The notes: a model not told the origin generated them from the letters alone. A stretch of 64,000 nt of DNA from Lathyrus oleraceus (GCF_024323335.1 NC_066583.1:363237877-363301876); one strand, 5' to 3'. Numbered from the stretch's first letter, positions 24,326 through 35,844 are shown. A program made the numbers and translations.

Positions 24326-25656
24326 TTTTGGAGAATTGCCATCCAAGGCGCAGCGGAATTTAAAAATTTCTCCATTTAGTGATCCTTACGAATGGGCATG
24401 ATCAGTGATAGAATCGTTACCTCTTGTGGCGATTCAAACCTTGGATGCAAATCCACGGGGCGATCACGAACGTTGAACGATGACAACGTCTCTACTCAGT
24501 CCACACGAACAGATTCCTTCAATCGCAGTGCTAGCTGTTATAAATGAAGGCTTTGAGTGAGAGAGAGATACGAAATTCCAACTCTTCAGTTGTGTTTTCT
24601 GTCTCAGTGAGTTTCAATGCTTCTACCCAAGGGGTTCTATTTATAGAACCACTTGTGTGGGCTTCAAGCCAAAAGCCCACTTAAGTGCATTTGGCCCATA
24701 TCTCATAATATGCCAAAATCACTTAAGTATTTGGTACCTTACCATATTTCGTATTCTGCTTAAGTACACCGTACCGTATTAATGTTCCTTAATTATTCTA
24801 TCTCTCATCAATCCGTCCTTTGTGTGTGACCCTATAGGTTTTCGCGACGTTGGCAATTATATTAAATCACGCATTTAACATAATAAACAGTGAGCGGTAT
24901 CTAGCAACACATCACTGCTACCCAAGTCACGAAAATGTCATGTGATCTGACAAAACCTTCTGTGATAATAATTATGTGTATAATTACCCCTTTGCCCTTA
25001 TGTCTATATTGAACACAAGTATAGACCGTGTCACCCTTGTCCAGTTCAATATTGGGCCCATAGACATTTATCATGTTACGCAGGATTGGCAAATTCCATC
25101 TAGGACACTCATGTCCCTCAGCATGCTTCGTGGAGTACCCATCAACTGTCTTTATGGTTATCCAGTTACGGACAACGTTGGATCAGCAATAAAGCACTCG
25201 ACTCTACATCTAGGATCCATAGTGGTTTTAGGTCGAAGAGTGGTATACACTATTATCACCATGAGAATAACTTATGACACTTTGCATAACTTTCTATATA
25301 GTATTCTCATAGCGGGTCAATCCGGTATAAATATTACTCCTAATATTCATACCTATGTTTAAGACTTGATAACTCTTTATCCATGATCCATGAGATGTGA
25401 TCATCAGTCTACAAACATAATAGTCTTAATGCTTTAATGTTATCCCACTTCACATTAAAGCTCGACTACGGATACTTTAAGAATAGTGTCCTTATGTTTA
25501 ATGTGTTCTCATGATTAAGTCACACTTAATACATTAAACAGACTATCTATTCCAGGGACTTTATTAATCAATCATAATAAAGAAAATGCCTTTTATTATT
25601 AATCAATAATTCGATACAAGTACCAAAAGTATTGGCCTCTAGGGCTTACACCAACA
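24326..25656 (-). repeat. Copia 5' LTR
   Basis: 1331 bp. The minus strand starts TGTTGGTGTAAGCCC at 25656 and ends CTCCAAAA at 24326, where the 3' LTR has CTCCAACA, so the terminal CA has become AA. It is highly similar to the split 3' LTR, with a few substitutions and short indels. Confidence 0.9.
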
Positions 25657-25661
25657 AATAG

Positions 25662-26978
25662 CACTGCTGCTGGGGAAACGAATAATCCTCACTGGAGACG
25701 ACCTCCACTGAACCCAATCCACTCGGGGACTCCGCTGGGGAAAACAACCAATGCCAACCTCCGCTGGGGATAACTACCAACCCACAGGCAGAATTAACTC
25801 TACTGGTGATAATTTTCACCGAATATGATCCGCTTGGGGACTCCGCTAGGGAAAACCATCAGCACAAACCTCCGCTGGGGAAACTGCCCACTTCAGACTT
25901 GCTAGGGGAAAACATTCACAACCCTGCTGGGGATTGCAGTACTTCAGACCTGACTGCTGAGGAACAAACTACCCGCAGACACCTCCGCTGGGGAAATAGC
26001 AACCTTCGGGCTCGCTGGGGAACTAGCAGTCCTCAGACTTGCTGGGGAAAAGGCCACCTGCAGACCTGGTTGGAAAAGACATCCTCAACCCTGCTGGGGA
26101 TTGCAGTCAACTTCAGGCCTGGCTGCCGAGGAAACACTGGTCTCGGACCTGCTGGGGAGACAAGCTCTGAACTTGCTTTGGACAACCTAAATTCTCACAC
26201 TACTGGACAGTGCTGAAACACCTTTGAACAAACTGTGGCTCATCTGCTTTAGCCAGTAATCAAAGATAGTAACCTGCAACACAACAAGACATACATGCCC
26301 CAGGGGATTTTATGGACAAGATGTACCGAAGTGTACTCAACATTCAAAATGATTTTCAAATGTTTTATCTTTCCGCACGTTATTGTCTAGCCTTCATGTT
26401 TTTTAGATGCAATGCTTATCAAAAATTCGGACGTTTTTGCAAACAAAACAGTAAAATAAAAAACAAGAGAGCAATTTAACTAAATAACAACTTTTATTGA
26501 TTGAAAATGGGCCTATAAAGGCGAATACAACAGGAAGCAATTCCTAGGAAGAGGTAATTGCGCCAAACAAGGAAATAAACTATCCTATTGGCAATGTGAA
26601 CACGGCGTCCACTATTTTCCAATTCTGTTATGACTCACAGATCCTTAATTTCCCCCAAATTCCTTGCTTTCTAAGAAGAACGATTGGACTGGTCATATCC
26701 TTCAAGATGGTAGACGATGAAGCGCGATGAAGTACAGATAACTCAGACTGTAGTTTTCGCTCTAATCCCTCTTTTGCCTGGATCTCCCTTTCGGGTTTTC
26801 AATCCACCGGGATACCCATTTTTGCCTAAGCCGCCTTTTCAGGTTTTCGACTTACCGGGTGTACAATCTTTTTATTCTTTATCCCTAATTTTTGCCCGAA
26901 CCTTTTTCTTTTTCTTTTTCGGTTCGCCAGGATGCCCCTTTTTGCCTGGACTCTTTTATTCTTTTCGTCCAGCGGGTC
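25662..26978 (-). other. Ogre 3' untranslated region, part adjoining integrase
   Basis: No coding frame. 25662-26170 holds about 12 irregular copies of a CTCCGCTGGGGAAA-type motif (plus strand), spaced roughly 20-70 bp. 26730-26990 is T/C-rich on the plus strand with repeats of TTTTTGCC and CGGGTTTTC-like words. It continues at 12387 on the other side of the copia insertion. Confidence 0.7.
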
Positions 26979-27258
26979 AATTTATGCGAAGTATTTTTTG
27001 ACTACATCTGAGTTAACAGGGGACGAAAAATCTTCACCATCCATAGTTGTCAGCATCAAGGCTCCACCGGAGAAGACCTTCTTAACAACATGTGGACCTT
27101 CATAATTCGGAGTCCACTTGCCCCTATTATCTGTACCGGGAGGAAGGATCCTCTTCAAAACCAAATCACCTGTCTGATAGCTTCGCGGACGCACTTTCTG
27201 ATCAAAGGCCTTCTTCATCCTTCTCTGATATAATTGCCCATGGCACACAGCTGCTAAT
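26979..27258 (-). pseudogene. int: Ogre integrase C-terminus, separated by the Tekay insertion
   Basis: An open frame of about 93 codons, ending at TAA 26979-26981. It contains AAVCHGQLYQRRMKKAFD, a GDLVLKRILPP segment and YEGPHVVKKVF, the region matching the GPY/F-like end of Ty3/gypsy integrases. It continues the frame interrupted at 35845 once the 8.6-kb insertion is removed. Confidence 0.8.
27254..27258. other. Target-site duplication CTAAT (left copy) of the Tekay element
   Basis: CTAAT precedes the 5' LTR here and follows the 3' LTR at 35840-35844. Removing the element and one CTAAT restores the Ogre integrase frame locally. Confidence 0.9.
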
Positions 27259-29270
27259 TGTAACACCCCGATAAAATAAGATAATTATTTAATTTAAGTT
27301 AATAATATATTTATTAATTTAATTAAATAATTGGGATTATTATTATTGGATTATTTTATTATAATTATTGGAAAATATAAAAGTTGGAATTTAGAAAAGG
27401 TCCCATTTGGTAAAAGGGTTATTTTCACGTGAAAAGGAAAGGAGACTGAAAAGTGGAAAAGGGCAAAGAGAACCAGAGAACAAGGGTTGAAGAGAGGAAG
27501 AGCTTGAAGCTGAAGGATCGCCGGATTAACTCAGGTAAGGGGGGTTTATCATCGTTTAATGGGTATTATGGGATAATATGTAATGGGTAGTGATAAACCA
27601 TTGATTTACCTCTGAATTGAATGATGCATGATGAAATTGTGAACCTTTGGATGAACGAAATTGGGTTATAAATGGAGGAAATTCGTAGGAATTAGATGTA
27701 ATAATGTTAGATTTTGTGAAATCGAATAGGGTATGAATTGTGTTAGAGGATATGAACGAATAATGTGTAAAATTGGACTGTGGAAGGTTGGATTGGATAG
27801 ATCTCGTAGCAGAGAAAGCCATAGCAGATCTGGAAGTCTGGTTTCTGGTCATACGCGTATGGCACTAGGCAATACGCGTATGAGATGGTCTGGTACGCGT
27901 ATGGCACTAGGCAATACGCGTATGGATGAAGAAGATGATGTTTTGAACGTAGTTTGGTCTCTGTTGGTACGCGTATGGGGAAGTGATACGCGTAGCATAC
28001 GCGTATGAGATGGTGTTACGCGTATGGGATTTGGCTGAGAAATGGGCCATACGCGTATGGGACTAGGCAGTACGCGTATGGGCAGGATTGTGATTCTTCT
28101 GTGCTGTTGTTGTGCAGTTTTTGGTTGTTCAGCTGAGTAATGTGATTTAGCTGATGTACGATATATTAGGGATCATTTCCCGTTGTTTTGAGTAGTATAG
28201 GTATTAGTAGAGTGTGCTAATACTGGGTTGTTCTTTGGCATGATCTGATATGCTTATGTGATAAAATACTGATGATGTGGATGGTATGCATGATCTTGTG
28301 AATGTATCAGTTATGTGTGCATTTGTGAAATAGACTGTTTTATGGCTTAGAGTGTGAGCATATGTCTATTCTTGAATTGTGGTTGATGATTTAGCATTGC
28401 TAGGTGATTAGCAGCATATTGTGGCCTTTATGGTGGTAGCTAATTCCCATGGTGAGAATTAGTGAGTTAGTCATTTGGACTGTTGTTGATGTTTGCATGC
28501 TAGGTGAATTAGCGTGCATAGCATGGCCCTTGGGGTGGTAGCTAATTCCCATGGTGAGGAATTAGTGAGTGAGTCACTAGGTCTCAAATGAGTGGGACTA
28601 GTGGGCTTGGTAGCCGTGCCTGGATTTGGACGGTGAGGTGAACTATATGTTCACAAATAGTCGGTACCGCATGCATGGAGTCTCATTGCATAATATGTGT
28701 ATGGCGTATAATATGAATGGATGTATTCCAATATTATACGTGTGTTGGTGTTGATATTGAGTATGAGCATGAGTTGTATTGTATTGAGTATGATATTTGA
28801 ATTGATGTGCCGTTACCGAATGTGTGATGTGATTAGGGTGATTAATGTGTTAAATTACTTAACATGACATGATATTTTATAATGCTTGTTATATCGATTG
28901 AGGAACTCACCCTTACAACTATTTTTCAGGTAACGAGCAGTGATTGAGTAGGAGCTAGTGCTTGGAGTCTAGTATAGTCTCCTTAGTGGGTCATGCTCTG
29001 GTAGATGTAACATCGGGATGGGATGTTTTACTATGTTTTCTTTTGGTTGTTAAACAACTTTACATGTAATGTACCACATGGTTGAATGTTGCTAGTTGTT
29101 GTGTCGCTGCGTATTATGCACATGTTTTATTCTAATGAAATAAATGAGCATGACAGGATAATTTGGGAAACGTGTGAATTGATTGTGTGACACCCTAATT
29201 GCATAATTACTCTGATTGATATATTGCTATTTTAATTAAATATTTTGGGGTATCTTAGAAGGGTGTTACA
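27259..29270 (+). repeat. Tekay 5' LTR
   Basis: 2012 bp, TG...CA ends. It differs from the 3' LTR mostly by one-base or short indels (GTTTAATG/GTTTTAATG, GGGATTTGG/GGGATTGG, GCAGCATAT/GCATGCATAT), so the pair is not a reliable insertion clock until reads are checked. It carries ten ACGCGT palindromes at 27850-28080. Confidence 0.92.
27850..28080. promoter_or_regulatory. Cluster of ten TACGCGTA palindromes in the Tekay 5' LTR
   Basis: ACGCGT cores begin at 27853, 27874, 27895, 27916, 27969, 27988, 27999, 28018, 28051 and 28072. Most sit in a CATACGCGTATG dyad. Spacings are 21, 21, 21, 53, 19, 11, 19, 33 and 21 bp, largely near multiples of the helical turn. ACGCGT fits the CGCG box (V-CGCG-B) bound by plant CAMTA factors, so a regulatory role is plausible but inferred. 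The cluster is repeated at 34389-34618. Confidence 0.6.
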
Positions 29271-29274
29271 TTAG

Positions 29275-29286
29275 TGGTATCAGAGC
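29275..29286 (+). other. Tekay primer binding site (initiator Met tRNA)
   Basis: TGGTATCAGAGC, the standard plant tRNA-iMet complement, four bases after the 5' LTR. Confidence 0.9.
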
Positions 29287-29393
29287 ATAGTCGGTCGAGT
29301 CGAGTCGTAATTATTCTGTTCCCCTGTACGGGATAGGTGTTGTGTAACCCTATCAGTACTTATTGTTTAGCTTGTTGGGTTTTCAGAATAGAG

Positions 29394-30370
29394 ATGGCTG
29401 GAAGAGTAGAGACGATGCTGCGATTGCTGAGGCTCTGGGTATGCTAGCTGGGGTACTTGGAGGGAATCCGAATGTTGTGGGAATGGGAGCTGCTCGTCAA
29501 CTGAGTGAGTTCCAAGAAGAACAATCCTCCAATGTTCAAGGGAGCATACGATCCAGATGGTGCTCAGAAGTGGTTGAAGGAGATCGAGAGAATCTTCCGA
29601 GTGACTGAGTGTGCCGATAACCAGAAGGTCAGGTTCGGTACGCATATGCTGTCAGAGGAAGCGGATGATTGGTGGGTTGCTACCCGCACTGAGTTGGAAA
29701 CTGCTGGGAATACTGAGATCACTTGGGCGGTGTTCAGAGAGAGGTTCCTGAGGAAGTACTTTCCAGAGGATGTCAGAGGAAAGAAAGAGATAGAGTTCTT
29801 AGAATTGAAGCAGGGTAACAGGTCTGTTACTGAGTATGCTGCTAAGTTCACAGAGTTGTCGAAGTATTATACTCCCTATAACGAGGCTACTGGGGAATTT
29901 TCGAAATGTGTGAAGTTTGAGAACGGTTACGTCCCGAGATCAAGCAGGCTATTGGATATCAGCGGATTAGAGTGTTTTCTGATTTGGTTGACTGTTGCAG
30001 GATTTTTGAACAGGATACCAAGGCTAGAGCAGAGAGCTATCAGCAAAGGGTTGATAGGAAAGGCAAGAATCAGAATGATCGTGGGAAACCGTATGCAGCT
30101 GGCAAAGGTTTCCAGCGACAGAGTGGGATGAAGAGGCCTAGTGGGGGAGACTCTAGTGCCCCTGCTAAGTGTTTCAGATGAGGTCAGGCTGGACATCGTA
30201 TCCATGAGTGTACCAGTACTGAGAAGAAGTGTTACAAGTGTGGGAAAGGTGGTCATTTGGCTGCAGAGTGCCGGTCGAAGACTGTGACTTGTTTCAACTG
30301 TGGAGAGTTGGGTCATATCAGTCCACAGTGTCCTAAGCCGAAGAAGGAGAATCAGTCGGGAGGCAAGGTC
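29394..30370 (+). pseudogene. gag: Tekay Gag
   Basis: The start is likely ATG 29394 (MAGR). The frame shifts after a few codons (DDAAIAEALGMLAGVLGG, first frame) and again near 29510, leading into PPMFKGAYDPDGAQKWLK, DDWWVATRTELE and FLRKYFPEDVRGKKEIEFL, typical chromovirus capsid sequence. The nucleocapsid end has three knuckles: CFR(stop)GQAGHRIHEC with TGA for the second Cys at about 30179, CYKCGKGGHLAAEC, and CFNCGELGHISPQC. Three breaks in under 1 kb make it non-functional as written. Confidence 0.85.
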
Positions 30371-30600
30371 TTTGCTTTATCGGGTTCTGAGACTTCTGCA
30401 GATGATCGTTTGATCCGAGGTACGTGTTATATTAATGGCTTTCCTCTTGTAGCTATTATTGACACCGGTGCGACTCATTCCTTATATCTTTGGATGTGCT
30501 GTGAAACTTAAGATAGAGATATCTGAGATGCATGGAAGTATGGTGATTGATACTCCTGCGAAGGGTTCAGTGACTACTACTTCAGTTTGTTAAAATTGTC
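30371..30600 (+). pseudogene. pro: Tekay aspartic protease
   Basis: Continues from gag in one frame: RGTCYINGFPLVAIIDTGAT gives the catalytic DTGA at about 30461-30472. The frame breaks after HSLY. Downstream the expected protease sequence is spread over other frames up to YVNCFDK-like sequence near 30710. Confidence 0.75.
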
Positions 30601-30602
30601 CT

Positions 30603-32190
30603 TTGAGTATTTTGGTAAGAGACTTTGGGATGGACCTCGTATGTCTTCCACTAGTACAGGTTGATGTTATCCTGGGTATGAACTGGTTGGTGTTTAACCG
30701 AGTTTATATCAACTGTTTTGATAAGACTGTGATCTTTCCTGAGATTGAGGAAGGAAAGAGTTTGTTTCTATCAGCAAGGCAGGTGAATGAGGCAGTAGTA
30801 GATGGGGCAGAGTTGTTTATGCTGTTAGCGACTTTGGAGGCTAAAGATAAACTGGTGATTTGCGATCTAGCTGTGGTGTGTGATTTTCCTGATGTGTTTC
30901 CTGAAGAAGTGAATGAATTACCGCCAGAGCGTGAAGTTGAGTTCTCGATTGATTTGGTACCTGGTACTAGACCGATATCGATGGCTCCGTACCGTATGTC
31001 TGCTGTTGAGTTAACTGAATTGAAAAGTCAGTTGGAAGATCTGTTGGATAAGAAATTTATTCGTCCGAGTGTGTCACCGTGGGGTGCACCAGTGTTATTG
31101 GTTAAGAAGAAAGAAGGTACTATGAGGTTGTGTGTGGACTACAGGCAACTGAATAAAGTAACGATCAAGAATCGGTATCCTTGCCGAGGATTGATGATTT
31201 GATGGATCAGTTGGTTGGTGCGAGTGTGTTCAGCAAAATAGATTTGAGATCTGGGTATCATCAGATACGTGTGAAAACTGAGGATATTCAGAAGACTGCT
31301 TTCAGAACAAGGTATGGACATTATGAGTATTCTGTAATGCCTTTTGGTGTGACTAATGCGCCTGGAGTATTTATGGAGTATGAATAGGATTTTCCATCCG
31401 TACCTAGACAAGTTTGTTGTGGTGTTTATTGACGATATTTTGGTGTATTCGAAATCTGAAGAAGAGCATGCTGAGCATGTGAGAGTGGTGTTAGGAATTC
31501 TACGAGAAAAGAAGTTATTTGCTAAACTGTCTAAGTGTGAATTTTGGTTAGAAGAGGTTAGTTTTCTTGGTCATGTGATTTCCAGAGGTGGTGTTGCTGT
31601 TGATCCTTCTAAGATAGAAGCGGTATCTAAGTGGGAAGCTCCGAAGTCAGTTTCGGAGATAAGGAGTTTTCTTGGGACTTGCAGGTTATTATAGGAAGTT
31701 CATTGAGGGATTTCTAAGTTGGCGTTACCGTTGACGATGTTAACTAGAAAGGGGCAAGCGTTTGTTTGGGACTCAAAATGTGAGGAAGGTTTCCAAGAGT
31801 TAAAGAGAAGGTTGACTACTGCTCCTATTCTGATATTACCGAGTTCGTCGGAAGCATTTGAGGTTACTGTGATGCTTCATTGTTAGGTTTGGGTGGTGTG
31901 TTGATGCAGAATAAGCAGGTTATAGCCTATGCTTCGAGACAGCTGAGGGTTCATGAGAGGAACTATCCGACACACGATTTAGAGTTGGCAGCTGTGGTAT
32001 TTGTTCTGAAGTTATGGAGGCATTACTTATATGGGTCAAGATTTGAGGTTTTCAGTGACCATAAAAGTTTAAAGTATTTATTTGATCAGAAAGAGCTGAA
32101 TATGAGACAGAGGAGATGGTTAGAGTTTCTGAAGGATTATGACTTTGGTTTGAATACCATCCGGGTAAAGAAACATAGTGGCTGATGCAT
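30603..32190 (+). pseudogene. pol: Tekay reverse transcriptase and RNase H
   Basis: Frames in order: [13 protein letters not shown] to [14 protein letters not shown] (30603-31202, including VILGMNWL and [16 protein letters not shown]), [13 protein letters not shown] and [10 protein letters not shown] (31181-31387), and the catalytic box [14 protein letters not shown] with [14 protein letters not shown] (31356-31694). RNase H then follows with [18 protein letters not shown] and [16 protein letters not shown] (31880-32185). Each junction is a small indel. Domain order and motifs are complete; the reading frame is not. Confidence 0.85.
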
Positions 32191-32479
32191 TGAGTCGGAA
32201 ATCATTGCATATGTCTATGTTAATGGTTAAGGATTGGATCTAATTGAGCAGTTTAGAGACTTGAGTTTGGTGTGTGAGAGTACTCACAATAGTGTTAAAT
32301 TGGGAATGTTAAGTTAACGAGTGGTATTCTGGATGAGATTAGAGAGGGTCAGAAATCCGATGTGCTTTTGTTGATAAGTTGACTCTAGTGAATCAAGGTC
32401 AAGGTGGTGAATTCAGAGTTGATGAAACGGTTGTGTTTGAAATTTGGTAATCGGGTGTGTATTTCCGGATGTTACCGAA

Positions 32480-33489
32480 CTTAAGAAGAGTATTCTTGAG
32501 GAAGGACATCGTAGTGGCCTGAGTATTCATCCTGGGCTACGAAGATGTATCATGATTTAAAAAGCTATTTTGGTGGCCGGGAATGAAAAGAGAAATTGCG
32601 AGTTTTGTTTATTCTTGTTTGACTTGTCAGAAGTCAAAGATTGAGCATCAGAAGCCGTCTGGGCTAATGCAACCGTTGGCTATTCCAGAGTGGAAGTGGG
32701 ATAGTATCAGTATGGATTTTGTTTCTGGGTTACCGAGGACAATTAAGAATTTTGAAGCTATTTGGGTGATTGTCGACAGATTGACGAAATCGGCTCATTT
32801 CATTTCGATCAGAATGGATTATCCGTTGGAGAGATTAGCTGAGTTGTATATTGAGAAATTGTAAGTTTGCATGGTATTCCGTCGAGTATTGTTTCGGACA
32901 GAGATCCTAGATTTACATCGAAGTTCTGGGAAGGTTTGCAGAAGGCTTTGGAACTAAGCTGAGATTGAGTTCTGCATATCATCCGCAGACTGATGGTCAG
33001 ACTGAGAGGACGATTCAGTCACTAGAGGATCTTTTGAGGGCTTGTGTTTTGGAAAGGGAGGTGCTTGGGATTGTTATTTACCTTTGATTGAGTTTACCTA
33101 CAACAATAGTTTTCACTCGAGCATTGGTATGGCACCGTTTGAAGCTTTGTATGGTAGGAGATGTCGGACACCTTTATGTTGGTATGAGTCCGGTGAGAGT
33201 GCTGTGGTTGGACCGGAGATTGTTCAACAGACTACAGAAAGATTAAGATGATTCAGGAGAAGATGAGGATTGCTCAGAGGTCGTCAGAAGAGTTATCACG
33301 ACAAGAGGAGGAAGTCACTTGAGTTTCAAGAGGGAGATCATGTGTTTCTTCGTGTTACTCCGATAACTGGGGTTGGTCGAGCTTTGAAGTCGAAGAAGTT
33401 GACACCTCGATTTATTGGTCCTTACCAGATTTTAGAGAGGATAGGGGAGGTAGCCTATCGTATCGCTTTACCCGCGCGTCACTTGCGAA
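32480..33489 (+). pseudogene. int: Tekay integrase
   Basis: Zinc domain remnants lead to CLTCQKSKIEHQKPSG (32583-32864). The catalytic residues are Asp in SISMDFVSGLP, Asp in [12 protein letters not shown] and Glu in YHPQTDGQTERTIQSL, spread over three frames. The C-terminal part has FEALYGRRCRTPLCWYE (33042-33251) and RFIGPYQILERIGEVAY (33270-33497), the GPY/F module. Frameshifts occur near 32862, 32950, 33040 and 33250. Confidence 0.85.
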
Positions 33490-33753
33490 TTGCATGAGGT
33501 TTTTCATGTGTCTCAGTTGAGGAGGTACATTCATGATCCGTCGCATGTGGTCCAAGTAGATGATGTCCAGGTGAGAGATAACCTGACTGTTGAAACATCA
33601 CCTATGAGGATTGAGGATCGAGAGTTGAAGCAGTTGCGGGGTAAAGAGATTGCTTTGGTAAAGGTAGTAGCTTGGGGAGGACCAGCAGGTGGCAATGTGA
33701 CTTGGGAACTAGAGAGTCAGATGAAGGAGTCTTATCCAGAGTTATTCGCTTGA
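33490..33753 (+). CDS. Tekay integrase C-terminal chromodomain
   Basis: An open frame of 87 codons: HEVFHVSQLRRYIHDPSHV, then a chromodomain-like segment (RIEDRELKQLRGKEIALVKV, VTWELESQMKESYPELF). Chromodomains of chromovirus integrases are thought to bind histone marks and steer insertion into heterochromatin. The stop at 33751-33753 is followed within 30 bp by the polypurine tract. Confidence 0.8.
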   Translation: MHEVFHVSQLRRYIHDPSHVVQVDDVQVRDNLTVETSPMRIEDRELKQLRGKEIALVKVVAWGGPAGGNVTWELESQMKESYPELFA

Positions 33754-33795
33754 GGTTTGTTTTCGAGGACGAAAACTCTTTTAGTGGGGGAGAGT

Positions 33796-35839
33796 TGTAA
33801 CACCCCGATAAAATAAGATAATTATTTAATTTAAGTTAATAATATATTTATTAATTTAATTAAATAATTGGGATTATTATTATTGGATTATTTTATTATA
33901 ATTATTGGAAAATATAAAAGTTGGAATTTAGAAAAGGTCCCATTTGGTAAAAGGGTTATTTTCACGTGAAAAGGAAAGGAGACTGAAAAGTGGAAAAGGG
34001 CAAAGAGAACCAGAGAACAAGGGTTGAAGAGAGGAAGAGCTTGAAGCTGAAGGATCGCCGGATTAACTCAGGTAAGGGGGGTTTATCATCGTTTTAATGG
34101 GTATTATGGGATAATATGTAATGGGTAGTGATAAACCATTGATTTACCTCTGAATTGAATGATGCATGATGAAATTGTGAACCTTTGGATGAAACGAAAT
34201 TGGGTTATAAATGGAGGAAATTCGTAGGAATTAGATGTAATAATGTTAGATTTTGTGAAATCGAATAGGGTATGAATTGTGTTAGAGGATATGAACGAAT
34301 AATGTGTAAAATTGGACTGTGGAAGGTTGGATTGATAGATCTCGTAGCAGAGAAAGCCCTAGCAGATCTGGAAGTCTGGTTTTCTGGTCATACGCGTATG
34401 GCACTAGGCAATACGCGTATGAGATGGTCTGGTACGCGTATGGCACTAGGCAATACGCGTATGGATGAAGAAGATGATGTTTTGAACGTAGTTTGGTCTC
34501 TGTTGGTACGCGTATGGGGAAGTGATACGCGTAGCATACGCGTATGAGATGGTGGTTACGCGTATGGGATTGGCTGAGAAATGGCCATACGCGTATGGGA
34601 CTAGGCAGTACGCGTATGGGCAGGATTGTGATTCTTCTGTGCTGTTGTGTTGTGCAGTTTTTGGTTGTTCAGCTGAGTAATGTGATTTAGCTGATGTACG
34701 ATATATTAGGGATCATTTCCCGTTGTTTTGAGTAGTATAGGTATTAGTAGAGTGTGCTAATACTGTGGTTGTTCTTTGGCATGATCTGATATGCTTATGT
34801 GATAAAATACTGATGATGTGTGATGGTATGCATGATCTTGTGAATGTATCAGTTATGTGTGCATTTGTGAAATAGACTGTTTTATGGCTTAGAGTGTGAG
34901 CATATGTCTATTCTTGAATTGTGGTTGATGATTTAGCATTGCTAGGTGATTAGCATGCATATTGTGGCCTTTATGGTGGTAGCTAATTCCCATGGTGAGG
35001 AATTAGTGAGTTAGTCATTTTGGACTGTTGTTGATGTTTGCATGCTAGGTGAATTAGCGTGCATAGCATGCCCTGGGGTGGTAGTGCTAATTCCCCGGTG
35101 AGGTGAGAATTAGTGAGTGAGTCACTAGGTCTCAAATGAGTGGGACTAGTGGGCTTGGTAGCCGTGCCTGGATTTGGACGGTGAGGTGACTATATGTTCA
35201 CAAATAGTCGGTACCACAGCTATGTCCATGGATGCATCTCATTGCATAATATGTGTATGGCGTATAATATGAATGGATGTATTCCAATATTATACGTGTG
35301 TTGGTGTTGATATTGAGTATGAGCATGAGTTGTATTGTATTGAGTATGATATTTGAATTGATGTGCCGTTACCGAATGTGTGATGTGATTAGGGTGATTA
35401 ATGTGTTAAATTACTTAACATGACATGATATTTTATAATGCTTGTTATATCGATTGAGGAACTCACCCTTACAACTATTTTTCAGGTAACGAGCAGTGAT
35501 TGAGTAGGAGCTAGTGCTTGGAGTCTAGTATAGTCTCCTTAGTGGGTCATCTGCTCTGGTAGATGTAACATCGGGATGGGATGTTTTACTATGTTTTCTT
35601 TTGGTTGTTACACAACTTTACATGTAATGTACCACATGGTTTGAATGTTGCTAGTTGTGTCCGCTGCGTATTATGCACATGTTTATTCTAATGAAATAAA
35701 TGAGCATGACAGGATAATTTGGGAAAACGGTGTGAATTGATTGTGTGACAGCCTTGTTACCTTAATTGCCATAATTACTCTGATTGATATATTTGCTATT
35801 TTAATTAAATATTTTGGGGTATCTTAGAAGGGTGTTACA
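33796..35839 (+). repeat. Tekay 3' LTR
   Basis: 2044 bp, same TGTAACACCCC and GGGTGTTACA ends as the 5' LTR. A purine-rich tract (AGTGGGGGAGAGT, 33783-33795) precedes it and the target duplication CTAAT follows. It carries the same ten palindromes at 34389-34618. Confidence 0.92.
34389..34618. promoter_or_regulatory. Cluster of ten TACGCGTA palindromes in the Tekay 3' LTR
   Basis: Copy of the 27850-28080 cluster, with all ten ACGCGT cores preserved although neighbouring bases differ by indels. Confidence 0.6.
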
Positions 35840-35844
35840 CTAAT

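Larger units (their letters stand above)
12388..25656 (-). mobile_element. Ty1/copia LTR retrotransposon inserted in the Ogre 3' UTR
   Basis: LTRs of about 1.33 kb (TGTTGG...CCAACA ends), target duplication AATAG (12383-12387 and 25657-25661), an iMet-type PBS, gag, protease, partial integrase, RT and RNase H in copia order on the minus strand. The internal region is only 4.7 kb: the integrase zinc domain and part of its core are missing, and every gene is broken. Its 3' LTR is interrupted by a 5.9-kb solo LTR. I do not assign the lineage firmly; the RNase H tail (LTKPLAQQKHDGHTRSMGI) resembles TAR/Tork-type copia. Confidence 0.9.
27259..35839 (+). mobile_element. Tekay-type chromovirus (Ty3/gypsy), complete, inserted in Ogre integrase
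   Basis: 8581 bp with 2.0-kb LTRs (TGTAACACCCC...GGGTGTTACA), 5-bp target duplication CTAAT (27254-27258 and 35840-35844), initiator-Met PBS, gag with three zinc knuckles, protease, RT, RNase H, integrase and a C-terminal chromodomain. The chromodomain and domain order place it in the chromovirus branch; Tekay/Del is my best lineage guess from Gag and LTR size. All coding frames are broken by frequent small indels. Confidence 0.9.
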
